This document shows, in pieces, positions 1 through 9,060 of a DNA stretch of 35,267 bases. Positions within the stretch are counted from its first letter, which is position 1, and each line of letters opens with the position of its first letter. A model generated the notes under the pieces. It saw only the letters and a program-made list of their open reading frames with translations. It did no database searches and had not been told where the DNA came from. Source of the stretch: Alphaproteobacteria bacterium (GTDB lineage: Bacteria > Pseudomonadota > Alphaproteobacteria > Rhizobiales > OSC116); contig NVQL02000045.1 of the NCBI GenBank assembly GCA_002400495.2, positions 1 to 35,267 on the forward strand. Direction: 5' to 3'. The position numbers were made by a program, and so were the translations under genes.

Positions 1-1684
1 CTAAAGTTTGGCCTAACCCTATATCAATCATATGGGTTCGAAGGCGATGGCTGTCAAGATCCGGATCCGTAGAAATCACATCTAAAATAACTTTATAGAC
101 AGAGTCAAGCTCCGATGACAAAAACTTTAGTTTGGCCACGTCATCAAAAAACTCTGCCACCAACCAAGGATGATGAATCAACGCCATAATCAACACAGTT
201 TCACGCGGCGATTTAACCAAATGCATGTCCTGCACCAAAGCCGAGTTCTTAAGTGCCGAAGACCCCATTTCCACCCGATTACGGCCATATTGCCCGCCAC
301 CAAATTGCCCGCGATTATTACGCCCAAAACCACCGCCGTTATAATTACGTTGCCCACCAGCATTATAATTACCATTCCGCCCATTTTGCCTGCGGTTTCC
401 GCCACTATATCGCTCATTCGGAAAAAACTTAAACAACCGATCTTCCATCGATTTCTTATAATATTTAGCAATGGTCGGGTTTTGAATTTCCCGCACCTTC
501 TCCATCAATCCATTTTCCAACATAGCGCGGCGCTCAGGCGTTTCAAATCCGCCCGCCTGCGTATGGTCAAGCCACAACATCTCGTCCATCGGCTTGGCAT
601 TATCCAAAATTTCTTTCAACGCATCCGCACCAAAATCCCGCAATATATCATCAGGGTCTTGCCCATCAGGCAACAATGCAAATTTAAGCGAAAGCCCGGG
701 CTCAATGTTCGGCAAAGCCAAATTCATCGCCCGAAACGCGGCCTTCACCCCCGCCTTATCACCATCAAAACACAATATCGGCTCAGGCACCGTGCGCCAT
801 AACAGCTTTAACTGGTCAATCGTCATGGCAGTGCCTAACGGCGCCACCGCATGCTCAATCCCCGCCCGCGCAAACGCAATCACATCCATATAACCTTCGG
901 CCACAATCATGCTTTGCGCATTAAACGCACTCTGCCGCGCCTTAGCAAAATTATATAATATATGCCCCTTATGAAACAATGGCGTTTCAGGCGAATTCAA
1001 ATATTTCGCAGGCACATCCTTAGACAATGCCCGCCCCCCAAACGCAATTATCTTACCGCGCAAATCCGCAATCGGAAACATCACCCGATCCCGAAACCGA
1101 TCATAAGACACCGCAATATCAGGCCCACCAATCACCAACCCAGCTTCAATCATCTGCTCTTGGCTCACATCTTTCTCAGCCAAATAAGTTTTTAGCGCAT
1201 AACGATCCGCAGACCCATAACCCATCCTAAATTCAAGCTGAATTTTCGGCGCAATCTCACGCCCTGCCAAATAACCCCGCGCTTTCGCGCCCACAGGTTT
1301 TTGCAGATTCTGCTCAAAAAACACCGCCGCCATTTCCATCACTTCAATCAAGCTGGCACGTTTGCGTTCTTTTTCTTCAGCAAATTCATCCCGCGCAGGC
1401 ATCATTACACCCGCATCATTGGCACATTTTTCCACCGCTTCAGGAAAGCTAAGCCCTTCAACTTCGACTAAAAACCTAAAAATATCGCCATGGTTACCAG
1501 AGCTAAAACAATGGTAAAAACCCTTTTGGTCATTAACCGTAAAACTAGGCGTTTTCTCGCTATTAAACGGGCTAAGCCCCGTAAATTCTTTGCCTTTTTT
1601 GGTCAGCTTCACCCGCCGCCCAACCACTGTCGAAACAGGTAACCGAGCGCGGATTTCATCCATAAATGCAGGCGTAAAACGCAT
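1..1684 (-). CDS. dnaG: DNA primase DnaG, C-terminus cut by window edge
   Basis: Makes the RNA primers for DNA replication, working with the replicative helicase. The open frame runs from ATG at 1684 to the window edge (561 codons) with no stop. The N-terminal CHC2-type domain is at residues 36-66. The TOPRIM domain carries the EGYMDV and FDGDKAG acidic motifs. A low-complexity Gly/Asn/Arg linker lies at residues about 422-470, before the helicase-binding domain, which is only partly present. Three of the four usual zinc ligands are replaced: Ser38, Asn41 and Ser62, with Cys59 kept; I recall similar changes in other alphaproteobacterial primases but cannot verify this here. It lies downstream of the YqeY-like gene on the same strand (85-bp gap), a common alphaproteobacterial arrangement. 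Identification is secure. Confidence 0.95.
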   Translation of the reverse strand, partial: MRFTPAFMDEIRARLPVSTVVGRRVKLTKKGKEFTGLSPFNSEKTPSFTVNDQKGFYHCFSSGNHGDIFRFLVEVEGLSFPEAVEKCANDAGVMMPARDEFAEEKERKRASLIEVMEMAAVFFEQNLQKPVGAKARGYLAGREIAPKIQLEFRMGYGSADRYALKTYLAEKDVSQEQMIEAGLVIGGPDIAVSYDRFRDRVMFPIADLRGKIIAFGGRALSKDVPAKYLNSPETPLFHKGHILYNFAKARQSAFNAQSMIVAEGYMDVIAFARAGIEHAVAPLGTAMTIDQLKLLWRTVPEPILCFDGDKAGVKAAFRAMNLALPNIEPGLSLKFALLPDGQDPDDILRDFGADALKEILDNAKPMDEMLWLDHTQAGGFETPERRAMLENGLMEKVREIQNPTIAKYYKKSMEDRLFKFFPNERYSGGNRRQNGRNGNYNAGGQRNYNGGGFGRNNRGQFGGGQYGRNRVEMGSSALKNSALVQDMHLVKSPRETVLIMALIHHPWLVAEFFDDVAKLKFLSSELDSVYKVILDVISTDPDLDSHRLRTHMIDIGLGQTL

Positions 1685-1769
1685 TTTTATTCCAGTACCA
1701 AAAATAAAGGCTCAAGGAGTGTCCCCTCAAGCCTTCAATATATAATTTATTAATGCCGCCCGCAAGTCT

Positions 1770-2219
1770 CTAAAATAGACCGCGAATAATTTTAGATGCC
1801 TTGCCAAAATCCATCTGCCCCGCATATTTAGCTTTAAGCGCGCCCATAATCTTGCCCATATCTTTCAGCCCTTCGGCCTTAATCTCAGTCACAATGGCTT
1901 CACAAGCGGCTTTAATTTCCGCATCATCCATTTGTTTCGGCAAAAACTCGGTAATAATAACAATTTCTTCTGCTTCACGGTCAGCCAAATCATCACGGCC
2001 AGCTTCTTTGTATATGCCATGGCTTTCGCGCCGCTGCTTCACCATTTTGGATAATATCTCCAAAATTTCTTCGTCACCCACCAAATCACGGCCACCATTG
2101 CCACGCGCGGCAATGTCACGGTCTTTAATCGCTGCATTCACTAATCGTAATGTGGAGGTTTTCAAAGATTCGCGGGCTTTCATGGCTACTTTTAAAGCCA
2201 CATTAATTTGTTCGCGCAT
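1770..2219 (-). CDS. GatB/YqeY domain-containing protein
   Basis: A 149-residue protein of the GatB/YqeY family, whose fold matches the tRNA-binding tail of the amidotransferase subunit GatB. The family is thought to act in tRNA metabolism, but the role of the stand-alone form is not established. Recognisable features are the start MREQINVALK, the helix KTSTLRLVNAAIKDRDI, the EIVIITEFLPKQM segment and the C-terminal MGKIMGALKAKY motif. I chose ATG at 2219 because it gives the usual family length (about 150) and N-terminus; a longer frame begins with TTG at 2264 but adds only a hydrophobic stretch atypical of the family. It lies directly upstream of dnaG on the same strand and is divergent from carA. 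Confidence 0.92.
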   Translation of the reverse strand: MREQINVALKVAMKARESLKTSTLRLVNAAIKDRDIAARGNGGRDLVGDEEILEILSKMVKQRRESHGIYKEAGRDDLADREAEEIVIITEFLPKQMDDAEIKAACEAIVTEIKAEGLKDMGKIMGALKAKYAGQMDFGKASKIIRGLF

Positions 2220-2383
2220 GGTTAACTCAAATATAGTTATCAGAAGCGGTAATAATAATGCCAATCCACCTCAAACGCAAGAAAATAAAATCAAACAACC
2301 CACTGGTATTGCTGGTAAAATTAATTTGCATTTTACGCTTGACCTTTCACGCCAATTTATATATTTTCGGCGCGATTTAAGCA

Positions 2384-2412
2384 TTGCCCCACCAAGCAAT
2401 CTACATTATATA
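2384..2412 (+). promoter_or_regulatory. Probable carA promoter
   Basis: A -35-like TTGCCC (2384-2389) is followed after exactly 17 bp by TATATA (2407-2412), about 30 bp before the carA start and its AGGAG ribosome site. A second possible -35, TTGACC at 2339, sits before another AT-rich block near 2360. Inference from spacing and consensus only. Confidence 0.45.
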
Positions 2413-2444
2413 GTCTGTGAAGAGCCTATATATCAGGAGCCAAT

Positions 2445-3650
2445 ATGAATAACACTCAAAAAACCAAAGATTTAGCCCCTGAAAACTGGTCAACAGAAAA
2501 ACCAACCGCGCTCCTACTTCTAGCCGATGGCACCGAGATTTACGGCAAAGGCATTGGCAAACAAGGCAGCATAGTCGCCGAGGTCTGCTTCAATACTTCT
2601 ATTACGGGCTATCAAGAAATCCTAACCGACCCTTCCTATGCAGGCCAAATCGTCACTTTTACATATCCACATGTCGGCAACATCGGCACCAATGAAGATG
2701 ATATGGAAACCCTAAATTGGCAAAGCCGCTCAGGCGTCCAAGGCATGGTCATCAAAGCCGATATTTCAGAATCCAGCTCCTACCGCAGCACCACGGAATT
2801 CAACAACTGGCTCATCGAACGTGACATCATCGGCATATCCAACGTCGATACACGCGCCCTAACCGCCCTAATTCGCGAAAAAGGCACCCCAAATGCCATC
2901 ATCGCACACAACGCAAATGGCGAATTCGACGTCCCCGCCCTACTCAAACAAGTCCAAGCATGGGGCGGCCTAGAAGGCCTAGACCTAGCCAAAACCGTAA
3001 CCTGCGCAAAACCCCTAACATGGGATGAACAACGCTGGAACTGGGAAGTCGCCGATACAAATGACAACGGCTTCACAACCCTTACCACCCCAAAAAAACA
3101 CGTCGTCGCCGTAGATTACGGCATCAAACGTAACATATTGCGCTGCCTCACATCCACCGATTGCAAAGTCACAGTCGTACCTGCAAATACCAGCGCCGAA
3201 GACATCCTAGCCCTCAACCCAGATGGCATTTTTCTCTCCAACGGCCCGGGCGATCCCGCCGCAACAGGCGAATACGCCGTCCCCATCATCAAAACCCTCA
3301 TCGATAGCGGCAAACCAATTTTCGGCATTTGCCTAGGTCATCAAATGATGGCACTAGCCTTTGGCGGCAAAACCATCAAAATGCACCAAGGCCATCACGG
3401 CGCCAACCATCCCGTGCTAGATAACAATACCAAAAAAGTCGAAATCACCTCGATGAATCACGGCTTCGCGGTAGATGCCAAAAGCCTCCCCGCCCATGTC
3501 ACAGAATCCCACGTGTCATTATTCGATGGCAGCAATTGCGGCCTACAAGTCGAAGGCAAGCCAATATTCTCCGTGCAACATCATCCAGAAGCCTCCCCAG
3601 GTCCACAAGATAGCTACTATCTTTTCGATCGTTTCTTCGCCAATCTATAA
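2445..3650 (+). CDS. carA: Carbamoyl-phosphate synthase small subunit
   Basis: The glutaminase subunit: it hydrolyses glutamine and channels ammonia to CarB to make carbamoyl phosphate for pyrimidines and arginine. The 401 residues comprise an N-terminal CPSase small-chain domain (about 20-160; motif CFNTSITGYQE) and a class I glutamine amidotransferase domain (about 218-400). The nucleophile is Cys296 in GICLGHQ and the catalytic pair is His380/Glu382 in HHPEASPGP. The start ATG has AGGAG eight bases upstream. The first 20 residues are a short family-variable extension. carB follows on the same strand after 137 bp. It is divergent from the yqeY-dnaG pair, as in many alphaproteobacteria. Confidence 0.98.
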   Translation: MNNTQKTKDLAPENWSTEKPTALLLLADGTEIYGKGIGKQGSIVAEVCFNTSITGYQEILTDPSYAGQIVTFTYPHVGNIGTNEDDMETLNWQSRSGVQGMVIKADISESSSYRSTTEFNNWLIERDIIGISNVDTRALTALIREKGTPNAIIAHNANGEFDVPALLKQVQAWGGLEGLDLAKTVTCAKPLTWDEQRWNWEVADTNDNGFTTLTTPKKHVVAVDYGIKRNILRCLTSTDCKVTVVPANTSAEDILALNPDGIFLSNGPGDPAATGEYAVPIIKTLIDSGKPIFGICLGHQMMALAFGGKTIKMHQGHHGANHPVLDNNTKKVEITSMNHGFAVDAKSLPAHVTESHVSLFDGSNCGLQVEGKPIFSVQHHPEASPGPQDSYYLFDRFFANL

Positions 3651-3683
3651 ATTCGCTTAAGCCTTTTACGAATAGCCATTTAT

Positions 3684-3728
3684 AACTGCCCGTTAACCAC
3701 ACTTTTTGATAGCCAAGCGGCAGTTTTT
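3684..3728 (+). terminator. Possible terminator-like hairpin between carA and carB
   Basis: AACTGCC (3684-3690) pairs with GGCAGTT (3719-3725), which runs into a short T tract. The loop is 28 bases, long for an intrinsic terminator, so it may instead be a partial terminator or attenuator in the carA-carB spacer. A second small hairpin (CTTGAT with ATCAAG, 3753-3769) follows just before the carB ribosome site. Confidence 0.3.
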
Positions 3729-3787
3729 CGTCTAGAAAACCAAAAGTTTAACTTGATCTAGAATCAAGCCGCTTTTCGGAGATGATT

Positions 3788-6700
3788 ATGCCTAAACGTA
3801 CCGACCTCAAATCCATCCTCATCATTGGCGCTGGCCCCATTATCATTGGCCAAGCTTGCGAGTTTGATTATTCAGGCACCCAAGCCGTCAAAGCCTTAAA
3901 AGAAGAAGGCTACCGAGTCATTCTGGTCAACTCAAACCCCGCCACCATCATGACTGACCCAAATCTGGCCGATGCAACCTACATCGAACCCATCACCCCC
4001 GAAGTCGTGGCAAAGATCATCGAAAAAGAACGCCCCGATGCACTCCTGCCCACAATGGGCGGCCAAACCGCACTCAACACCGCGCTCTCACTGCGCAAAG
4101 ACGGCGTGCTAGAAAAATTCAACGTCGAAATGATCGGCGCCGACCATGAAGCCATCGACAAAGCCGAAGACCGCGAACTCTTCCGCCAAGCCATGGATAA
4201 ATTAGGCCTAGAATCCGCCAAATCCTACGTCGCCCACAACCGCCAAGAAGCCGAAGAGGCCTTCGAAGTCATCGGCCTCCCCGCCATCATTCGTCCGTCA
4301 TTCACCATGGGCGGCACAGGCGGCGGCGTGGCCTATAACGTGCAAGAATTCTACGAAATCGTAGATTCAGGCATCGACGCCTCCCCCACCAACGAAGTGC
4401 TGATCGAAGAAAGCATCATCGGCTGGAAAGAATATGAAATGGAAGTCGTCCGCGACACCAAAGACAATTGCATCATTATATGCAGCATCGAAAATGTCGA
4501 TCCCATGGGCGTCCACACAGGCGATTCAATCACCGTCGCCCCCGCCCAAACCCTAACCGACAAAGAATACCAAATCATGCGCAACGCCTCATTGGCAGTT
4601 TTGCGCGAAATCGGCGTAGAAACAGGCGGCTCAAACGTACAATTCGCCGTAAACCCCGCCGATGGCCGCCTCATCGTCATCGAAATGAACCCAAGAGTTT
4701 CCCGCTCATCAGCTTTGGCTTCCAAAGCCACAGGCTTCCCAATTGCCAAAATCGCCGCCAAACTAGCAGTAGGCTACACATTAGATGAACTAGACAACGA
4801 CATCACAGGCGGCCAAACCCCCGCCTCATTCGAACCCACAATCGACTATGTCGTCACAAAAATCCCCCGCTTCACATTCGAAAAATTCCCCGGCGCCAAA
4901 AACAATCTTTCAACGGCTATGAAATCAGTCGGCGAAGCAATGGCCATCGGCCGCACATTCGCCGAAAGCCTACAAAAAGCCCTACGCTCACTAGAAACAG
5001 GCTATAACGGCCTAGACGAAATCGAAATCCCCAACCCAGATAATAACGACCTAGACACCGCAATCCACGCCGCCCTAGCCAACGCCACCCCCGAGCGCCT
5101 CATGTATATCGGCCAAGCCCTGCGCCACGGTTGGACACCAGAAAAAATCCACGCCGTCAGCCAATTCGACCCATGGTATATCGAACAAATCAACCTAATC
5201 GTCACTATGGAAGCCCGCATAAAAACCCACGGCCTCCCCACAGACGCAGTAAACCTACGAAAAATCAAAGCCCTAGGCTTCTCCGACGCCCGCCTAGCCG
5301 AGCTAACATCCAGCACGTCAGACAAAGTCCGCGCCAAACGCCACGCGCTCAAAGTGCACCCCGTCTACAAAAAAATCGACACCTGCGCCGCAGAATTCAA
5401 AAGCCCAACCCCCTACATGTATTCAACCTATGAACTCCCCTTCATAGACGCACCAGTGTGCGAAGCCGAACCTACAAATGCCAAAAAAGTCATCATCCTA
5501 GGTGGCGGCCCCAACCGCATCGGCCAAGGCATCGAGTTCGATTATTGCTGCTGCCACGCCGCCTTCTCGCTCAGCGAACAAGGCTACGAAACAATCATGG
5601 TCAACTGCAACCCAGAAACCGTTTCAACCGATTACGATACGTCAGACAGACTCTATTTCGAACCATTAACCGAAGAAGACGTCCTAGAGATTATCCGCGT
5701 CGAACAATCCAACGGCACCCTCCACGGCGTCATCGTCCAATTCGGCGGCCAAACCCCACTTAAACTGGCAGATTTCCTAGAACGCAACGGCGTCCCCATC
5801 CTAGGCACAACCCCAGACGCAATCGATCTAGCCGAAGACCGCGACCGTTTCAGCGCCCTCATCAACGACTTAGACCTACTACAACCAAATAACGGCATCG
5901 CCTCAACCGACGAACAAGCCTTCGAAATCGCCGAACGCATCGGCTTCCCTGTTGTTATGCGCCCATCATATGTGCTTGGTGGCCGCGCCATGGAAATCGT
6001 CCGCGATACTGAACATTTACAACGCTACATCACCGAGGCCGTGGTGGTATCACCTGAAAGCCCTGTACTGCTAGATAGCTACCTAAAAGACGCCATAGAA
6101 GTCGACATCGATGCATTATGCGACGGCGAAGACGTTTTTGTTTGCGCCATCATGGAACATATCGAAGAAGCTGGCGTGCACAGCGGCGACAGCGCCTGCT
6201 CCCTCCCCCCATACTCATTACCCCAAAACCAAATCGACGAAATCAAACGCCAAACCAAAAAAATGGCCTTGGCCCTAAACGTTGTCGGCCTCATGAACAT
6301 GCAATACGCCATCAAAGACGATGAAATCTACATCCTAGAGGTAAACCCCCGCGCCAGCCGCACAGTCCCATTCGTGGCAAAAGTCATAAACCAACCAATC
6401 GCCAAAATCGCCGCCCGCATCATGGCAGGCGAAAAACTAAAAAGCTTCAACCTAACCGAAAAAACTTTCGATTATATCGCCGTCAAAGAAGCAGTTTTCC
6501 CCTTCGCCCGCTTCCCGGGTGTCGACATCATCCTCGGCCCAGAAATGCGCTCAACAGGCGAGGTTATGGGTTTAGATCAAAATTTCGCCATGGCCTTCGC
6601 CAAATCCCAACTAGGTGCAGGCGTGGTCATGCCAACATCAGGCAAAGTCTTCATCTCAGTCAAAGACGATGACAAATCAACCATCCTACCCGCCGCCAAA

Positions 6701-7030
6701 CAACTCATCAAAAACGGTTTTACCCTAGTCGCCACCACAGGCACAGGCAATTACCTCCGCGATCAAGGCCTAGAAGTAGAACACGTAAACAAAGTATCAG
6801 AAGGCCGCCCACACATAGTCGATGCCATCAAAAATAGCGAAATACAATTAGTATTCAACACCACATTAGGCAAAAAAGCCCTAGAAGACAGCAAAACCCT
6901 ACGCCGCGCCGCCCTACTCGGCAAAGTGCCGTATTACACCACAGTGCGCGGTTCCTGCGCCATGGCCGAAGCCATCGAAGGCTATAAAAATGATGAGTTA
7001 AATGTCCGCGATCTACAAAGCTACGCCTAA
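3788..7030 (+). CDS. carB: Carbamoyl-phosphate synthase large subunit
   Basis: Synthesises carbamoyl phosphate from bicarbonate, ATP and ammonia delivered by CarA. At 1080 residues it has the normal family length and the internal duplication of two ATP-grasp halves: the first begins at [20 protein letters not shown], the second near residue 560 at [17 protein letters not shown]. The oligomerisation region lies between them and the C-terminal MGS-like allosteric domain follows from about residue 940 ([18 protein letters not shown]). ATG at 3788 is preferred over the in-frame ATG at 3782 because the GGAG at 3778-3781 is then six bases upstream and the protein begins with the conserved MPKRTDLKS. 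Leucine codons in the middle of the gene are strikingly often CTA. It follows carA on the same strand. Confidence 0.98.
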   Translation: MPKRTDLKSILIIGAGPIIIGQACEFDYSGTQAVKALKEEGYRVILVNSNPATIMTDPNLADATYIEPITPEVVAKIIEKERPDALLPTMGGQTALNTALSLRKDGVLEKFNVEMIGADHEAIDKAEDRELFRQAMDKLGLESAKSYVAHNRQEAEEAFEVIGLPAIIRPSFTMGGTGGGVAYNVQEFYEIVDSGIDASPTNEVLIEESIIGWKEYEMEVVRDTKDNCIIICSIENVDPMGVHTGDSITVAPAQTLTDKEYQIMRNASLAVLREIGVETGGSNVQFAVNPADGRLIVIEMNPRVSRSSALASKATGFPIAKIAAKLAVGYTLDELDNDITGGQTPASFEPTIDYVVTKIPRFTFEKFPGAKNNLSTAMKSVGEAMAIGRTFAESLQKALRSLETGYNGLDEIEIPNPDNNDLDTAIHAALANATPERLMYIGQALRHGWTPEKIHAVSQFDPWYIEQINLIVTMEARIKTHGLPTDAVNLRKIKALGFSDARLAELTSSTSDKVRAKRHALKVHPVYKKIDTCAAEFKSPTPYMYSTYELPFIDAPVCEAEPTNAKKVIILGGGPNRIGQGIEFDYCCCHAAFSLSEQGYETIMVNCNPETVSTDYDTSDRLYFEPLTEEDVLEIIRVEQSNGTLHGVIVQFGGQTPLKLADFLERNGVPILGTTPDAIDLAEDRDRFSALINDLDLLQPNNGIASTDEQAFEIAERIGFPVVMRPSYVLGGRAMEIVRDTEHLQRYITEAVVVSPESPVLLDSYLKDAIEVDIDALCDGEDVFVCAIMEHIEEAGVHSGDSACSLPPYSLPQNQIDEIKRQTKKMALALNVVGLMNMQYAIKDDEIYILEVNPRASRTVPFVAKVINQPIAKIAARIMAGEKLKSFNLTEKTFDYIAVKEAVFPFARFPGVDIILGPEMRSTGEVMGLDQNFAMAFAKSQLGAGVVMPTSGKVFISVKDDDKSTILPAAKQLIKNGFTLVATTGTGNYLRDQGLEVEHVNKVSEGRPHIVDAIKNSEIQLVFNTTLGKKALEDSKTLRRAALLGKVPYYTTVRGSCAMAEAIEGYKNDELNVRDLQSYA

Positions 7031-7033
7031 ATT

Positions 7034-7645
7034 TTAATAAAGCGTCTTCTTATACCTCTCAGGCAAGGCTTCATCATAGGCATCGGCATCAAATTTTTTG
7101 TCGATGTCTTTGCCCATCTGCCCCGCACTTGGCAAGCTTTTACGATCCACATGGCTTTCTGCTTTCCACAAACCAGACCGCATAATCGCCTTGGCACAAT
7201 GAAAATATATTTTATCAACCGTAATAGACAAAACACTCGATGCCGGTTTGCCTTTTATAGCAAACGAGTCATTAAGCGCCTCATCAACAATAATTTCCGC
7301 CCTTCCTGCCACACGTATAGTTTCGCCAACATTCGGAATTAAAAATATCAACCCGACCTGCGGATTTTCAATAATATTGTGCATATTATCCAAGCGGTTA
7401 TTGCCTCTTCTGTCAGGTAAAAGCAAAGTCTTTTCATCAAGCACACGCACAAAACCCGCAGGGTCACCCCGCGGCGTCACATCTATGCCCTTGGCTCCAT
7501 AAGTCGATAATATACAAAACGGCGCCGCCTCAATAAATTGCATATAACTATCACTAATATAGTCAATTTCCTTTTTAAGCGACATTTCACCTGGCGCGCC
7601 ATACAAAGCTTCCAACTGCTCAACACTGGTAATTTTTTGTCTCAT
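7034..7645 (-). CDS. PPOX-fold (pyridoxamine 5'-phosphate oxidase family) flavoprotein, copy 1
   Basis: A 203-residue split-barrel protein of the pyridoxamine-phosphate-oxidase superfamily, most like the FMN-dependent subgroup that is not true PdxH. Family signatures are the FCILSTYGAKGIDVTPRG strand, the DRRGNNRLDNMHNIIENP turn (likely flavin phosphate contact) and VGLIFLIPNVGETIRVAG. The substrate is unknown. I chose ATG at 7645 because AAGGGAG lies six bases upstream; an upstream TTG extension has no such support. It ends 4 bp from the carB stop, convergently. The next gene upstream is a close paralogue, clearly a tandem duplicate, and both share a palindromic element in their upstream regions. 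Confidence 0.88.
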   Translation of the reverse strand: MRQKITSVEQLEALYGAPGEMSLKKEIDYISDSYMQFIEAAPFCILSTYGAKGIDVTPRGDPAGFVRVLDEKTLLLPDRRGNNRLDNMHNIIENPQVGLIFLIPNVGETIRVAGRAEIIVDEALNDSFAIKGKPASSVLSITVDKIYFHCAKAIMRSGLWKAESHVDRKSLPSAGQMGKDIDKKFDADAYDEALPERYKKTLY

Positions 7646-7715
7646 ATCAAACTCCCTTACATGCAACCTAAATTCATTTCACCCAACAAACAAATCAATA
7701 AATCAGATGCAAGAG

Positions 7716-7729
7716 TTCAATATACTGAA
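7716..7729. promoter_or_regulatory. Palindromic operator candidate upstream of PPOX copy 1
   Basis: TTCAATATACTGAA is a near-perfect inverted repeat (TTCA/TGAA arms). It differs by one base from the element upstream of copy 2 (8431-8444). It lies about 71 bp before the start codon and is flanked by further similar bases, so it is probably a retained regulatory site from the gene duplication. Confidence 0.45.
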
Positions 7730-7740
7730 TAGATCAAACC

Positions 7741-8334
7741 CTAAACATCAGTCATCGCCTCATCATACTCACCAACATCAAATTCCCTATCAAACGCTTT
7801 ACCCATTTGCCCCGCCGATGGCAGGCTTTTGCGGTCAGGATAAGTCTCAGGCTTCCAAAGCTTAGAGCGCACAAACGCCCGCGCACAATGAAAATAAATT
7901 TTATCGACCGTAATTGACAACACACTCAGCGCAGGCTTGCCTTTCATCAAAAATGACGCATTCAACTCAGCATTAACAATAATCTTCGCCCGCCCTGCAA
8001 CCCGTATGGTTTCACCAGCATTTGGCACCAAAAATATCAACCCAACCTGCGAATTTTCAATAATATTGCGCATACTATCCATGCGGTTATTGCCCTTTCT
8101 GTCAGGCAATAAAATAGTTTTCTCATCCACCACCCGCACCAAACCTTCAGCATCACCGCGCGGCGTACAGTCTATGCCCTTCGCCCCATAAGTCGATAAA
8201 ATGCAAAATGGCGAAGCCTCAATAAATTGCCGATAAGGCGCATTAATATAATCAATTTCCTTCGTCACAGGCAAACCGCTCGGGGTGCTATATAAAGCCT
8301 CAAGTTCATCTATTGTTTCAATTATTTCACTCAT
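7741..8334 (-). CDS. PPOX-fold (pyridoxamine 5'-phosphate oxidase family) flavoprotein, copy 2
   Basis: A 197-residue paralogue of the adjacent downstream gene, with the same blocks in the same order: FCILSTYGAKGIDCTPRG, DRKGNNRMDSMRNIIENS, VGLIFLVPNAGETIRVAGRA, SITVDKIYFHCARA and DRKSLPSAGQMGK. It is predicted to bind FMN in the cytoplasm; the reaction is not identifiable. ATG at 8334 is chosen because AAAGGAGA sits just upstream and the N-terminus then aligns with copy 1. The C-terminus is shorter than in copy 1. It is divergent from greA, with which it shares an intergenic region holding the palindrome at 8431 and a 21-bp tandem duplication in its 5' leader. Confidence 0.88.
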   Translation of the reverse strand: MSEIIETIDELEALYSTPSGLPVTKEIDYINAPYRQFIEASPFCILSTYGAKGIDCTPRGDAEGLVRVVDEKTILLPDRKGNNRMDSMRNIIENSQVGLIFLVPNAGETIRVAGRAKIIVNAELNASFLMKGKPALSVLSITVDKIYFHCARAFVRSKLWKPETYPDRKSLPSAGQMGKAFDREFDVGEYDEAMTDV

Positions 8335-8362
8335 ACTATCTCCTTTACCGCACACTAAACCC

Positions 8363-8404
8363 AAAACACCTCAAAAACAACTCAAAACACCTCAAAAACA
8401 ACTC
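8363..8404. repeat. Tandem 2 x 21-bp direct repeat
   Basis: Two perfect, adjacent 21-bp units beginning AAAACACCTC lie in the leader of PPOX copy 2. They explain most of the greater distance between palindrome and start codon compared with copy 1 (97 versus 71 bp). Confidence 0.9.
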
Positions 8405-8430
8405 AATTTATCAATGGATCAAATGATAAG

Positions 8431-8444
8431 TTCAAAATACTGAA
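8431..8444. promoter_or_regulatory. Palindromic operator candidate upstream of PPOX copy 2
   Basis: TTCAAAATACTGAA matches 13 of 14 bases of the element upstream of copy 1 and keeps the TTCA/TGAA arms. It also lies just upstream of the likely greA promoter (TTGAGC at 8449, TATTAT at 8471), so a bound regulator could affect both directions. Confidence 0.45.
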
Positions 8445-8516
8445 TGGGTTGAGCTATTGCAATTTTCACTTATTATGCTACAGTAAGGCTTAATTTAGAA
8501 AACGGTGCTACTCATT

Positions 8517-8553
8517 CCTCACTGATTCGTTCAGTCTGAGGATTTATTTTTTT
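8517..8553 (+). terminator. Terminator-like hairpin in the greA leader
   Basis: CCTCA and CTGA (8517-8525) pair with TCAG and TGAGG (8531-8541) around a TTCGT loop, followed by an almost pure T tract to 8553. No plus-strand gene ends nearby, since the genes upstream are on the minus strand. The hairpin therefore sits in the transcribed leader between a likely promoter (TTGAGC 8449, 16-bp spacer, TATTAT 8471) and greA. It could attenuate greA or release a short leader RNA. Confidence 0.55.
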
Positions 8554-8586
8554 AAGCATTTTTAAAGAATATTGAAGGACGAAAAA

Positions 8587-9060
8587 ATGGAAAAAATCCC
8601 AATGACTATCGCTGGACATGCCGCAATGGAAGCGGATGCCAAACGTCGCAAATCCGTCGATCGCCCAGCTATTGTTAACGCCATTTCTGAAGCCCGCAAA
8701 CATGGCGATCTTTCCGAAAATGCCGAATATCATGCCGCAAAAGAAGACCAAGGCATGAATGAAGCCACCATTCAAATGCTCGAATCCAACTTGGCTTTGG
8801 CCGAGGTTATCGATGTCAGCAAATTATCTGGCGATAGAATCATCTTCGGTGCCACCGTTGGCTTGGTCGATGAAGACACTGATGAAGAAGTGACTTACCA
8901 AATTGTTGGCGAGGCCGAGGCCGATGTCAAACAAGGCAAAATCTCCATCACGTCACCAATCGCCCGCGCTTTGATCAACAAACAAGTCGAAGACAGCGCC
9001 GAGGTCAACACCCCAGGTGGCGGCAAAACCTATGAAATTTTAAGCATTAAATTTAACTAG
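8587..9060 (+). CDS. greA: Transcription elongation factor GreA
   Basis: Rescues backtracked RNA polymerase by stimulating transcript cleavage through the secondary channel. The length of 157 residues is canonical. The N-terminal coiled coil carries the [20 protein letters not shown] tip motif with the acidic Asp/Glu pair needed for cleavage. The C-terminal FKBP-like domain ends with the family pattern [12 protein letters not shown]. The start is ATG at 8587, with AAGGAC six bases upstream. Its 3' end overlaps the convergent Lrp-type gene by 8 bp. A hairpin with a T tract in the leader suggests attenuation. Confidence 0.98.
   Translation: MEKIPMTIAGHAAMEADAKRRKSVDRPAIVNAISEARKHGDLSENAEYHAAKEDQGMNEATIQMLESNLALAEVIDVSKLSGDRIIFGATVGLVDEDTDEEVTYQIVGEAEADVKQGKISITSPIARALINKQVEDSAEVNTPGGGKTYEILSIKFN

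Noticed and set aside
170-893. Long plus-strand open frames over the start of the window
   Set aside because: They are antisense to dnaG, whose minus-strand frame carries clear primase motifs; their translations have no protein-like pattern.
2220-2264. Longer N-terminus of the YqeY-like protein
   Set aside because: The 15 extra hydrophobic residues start at TTG, are absent from the family and cover the likely leader.
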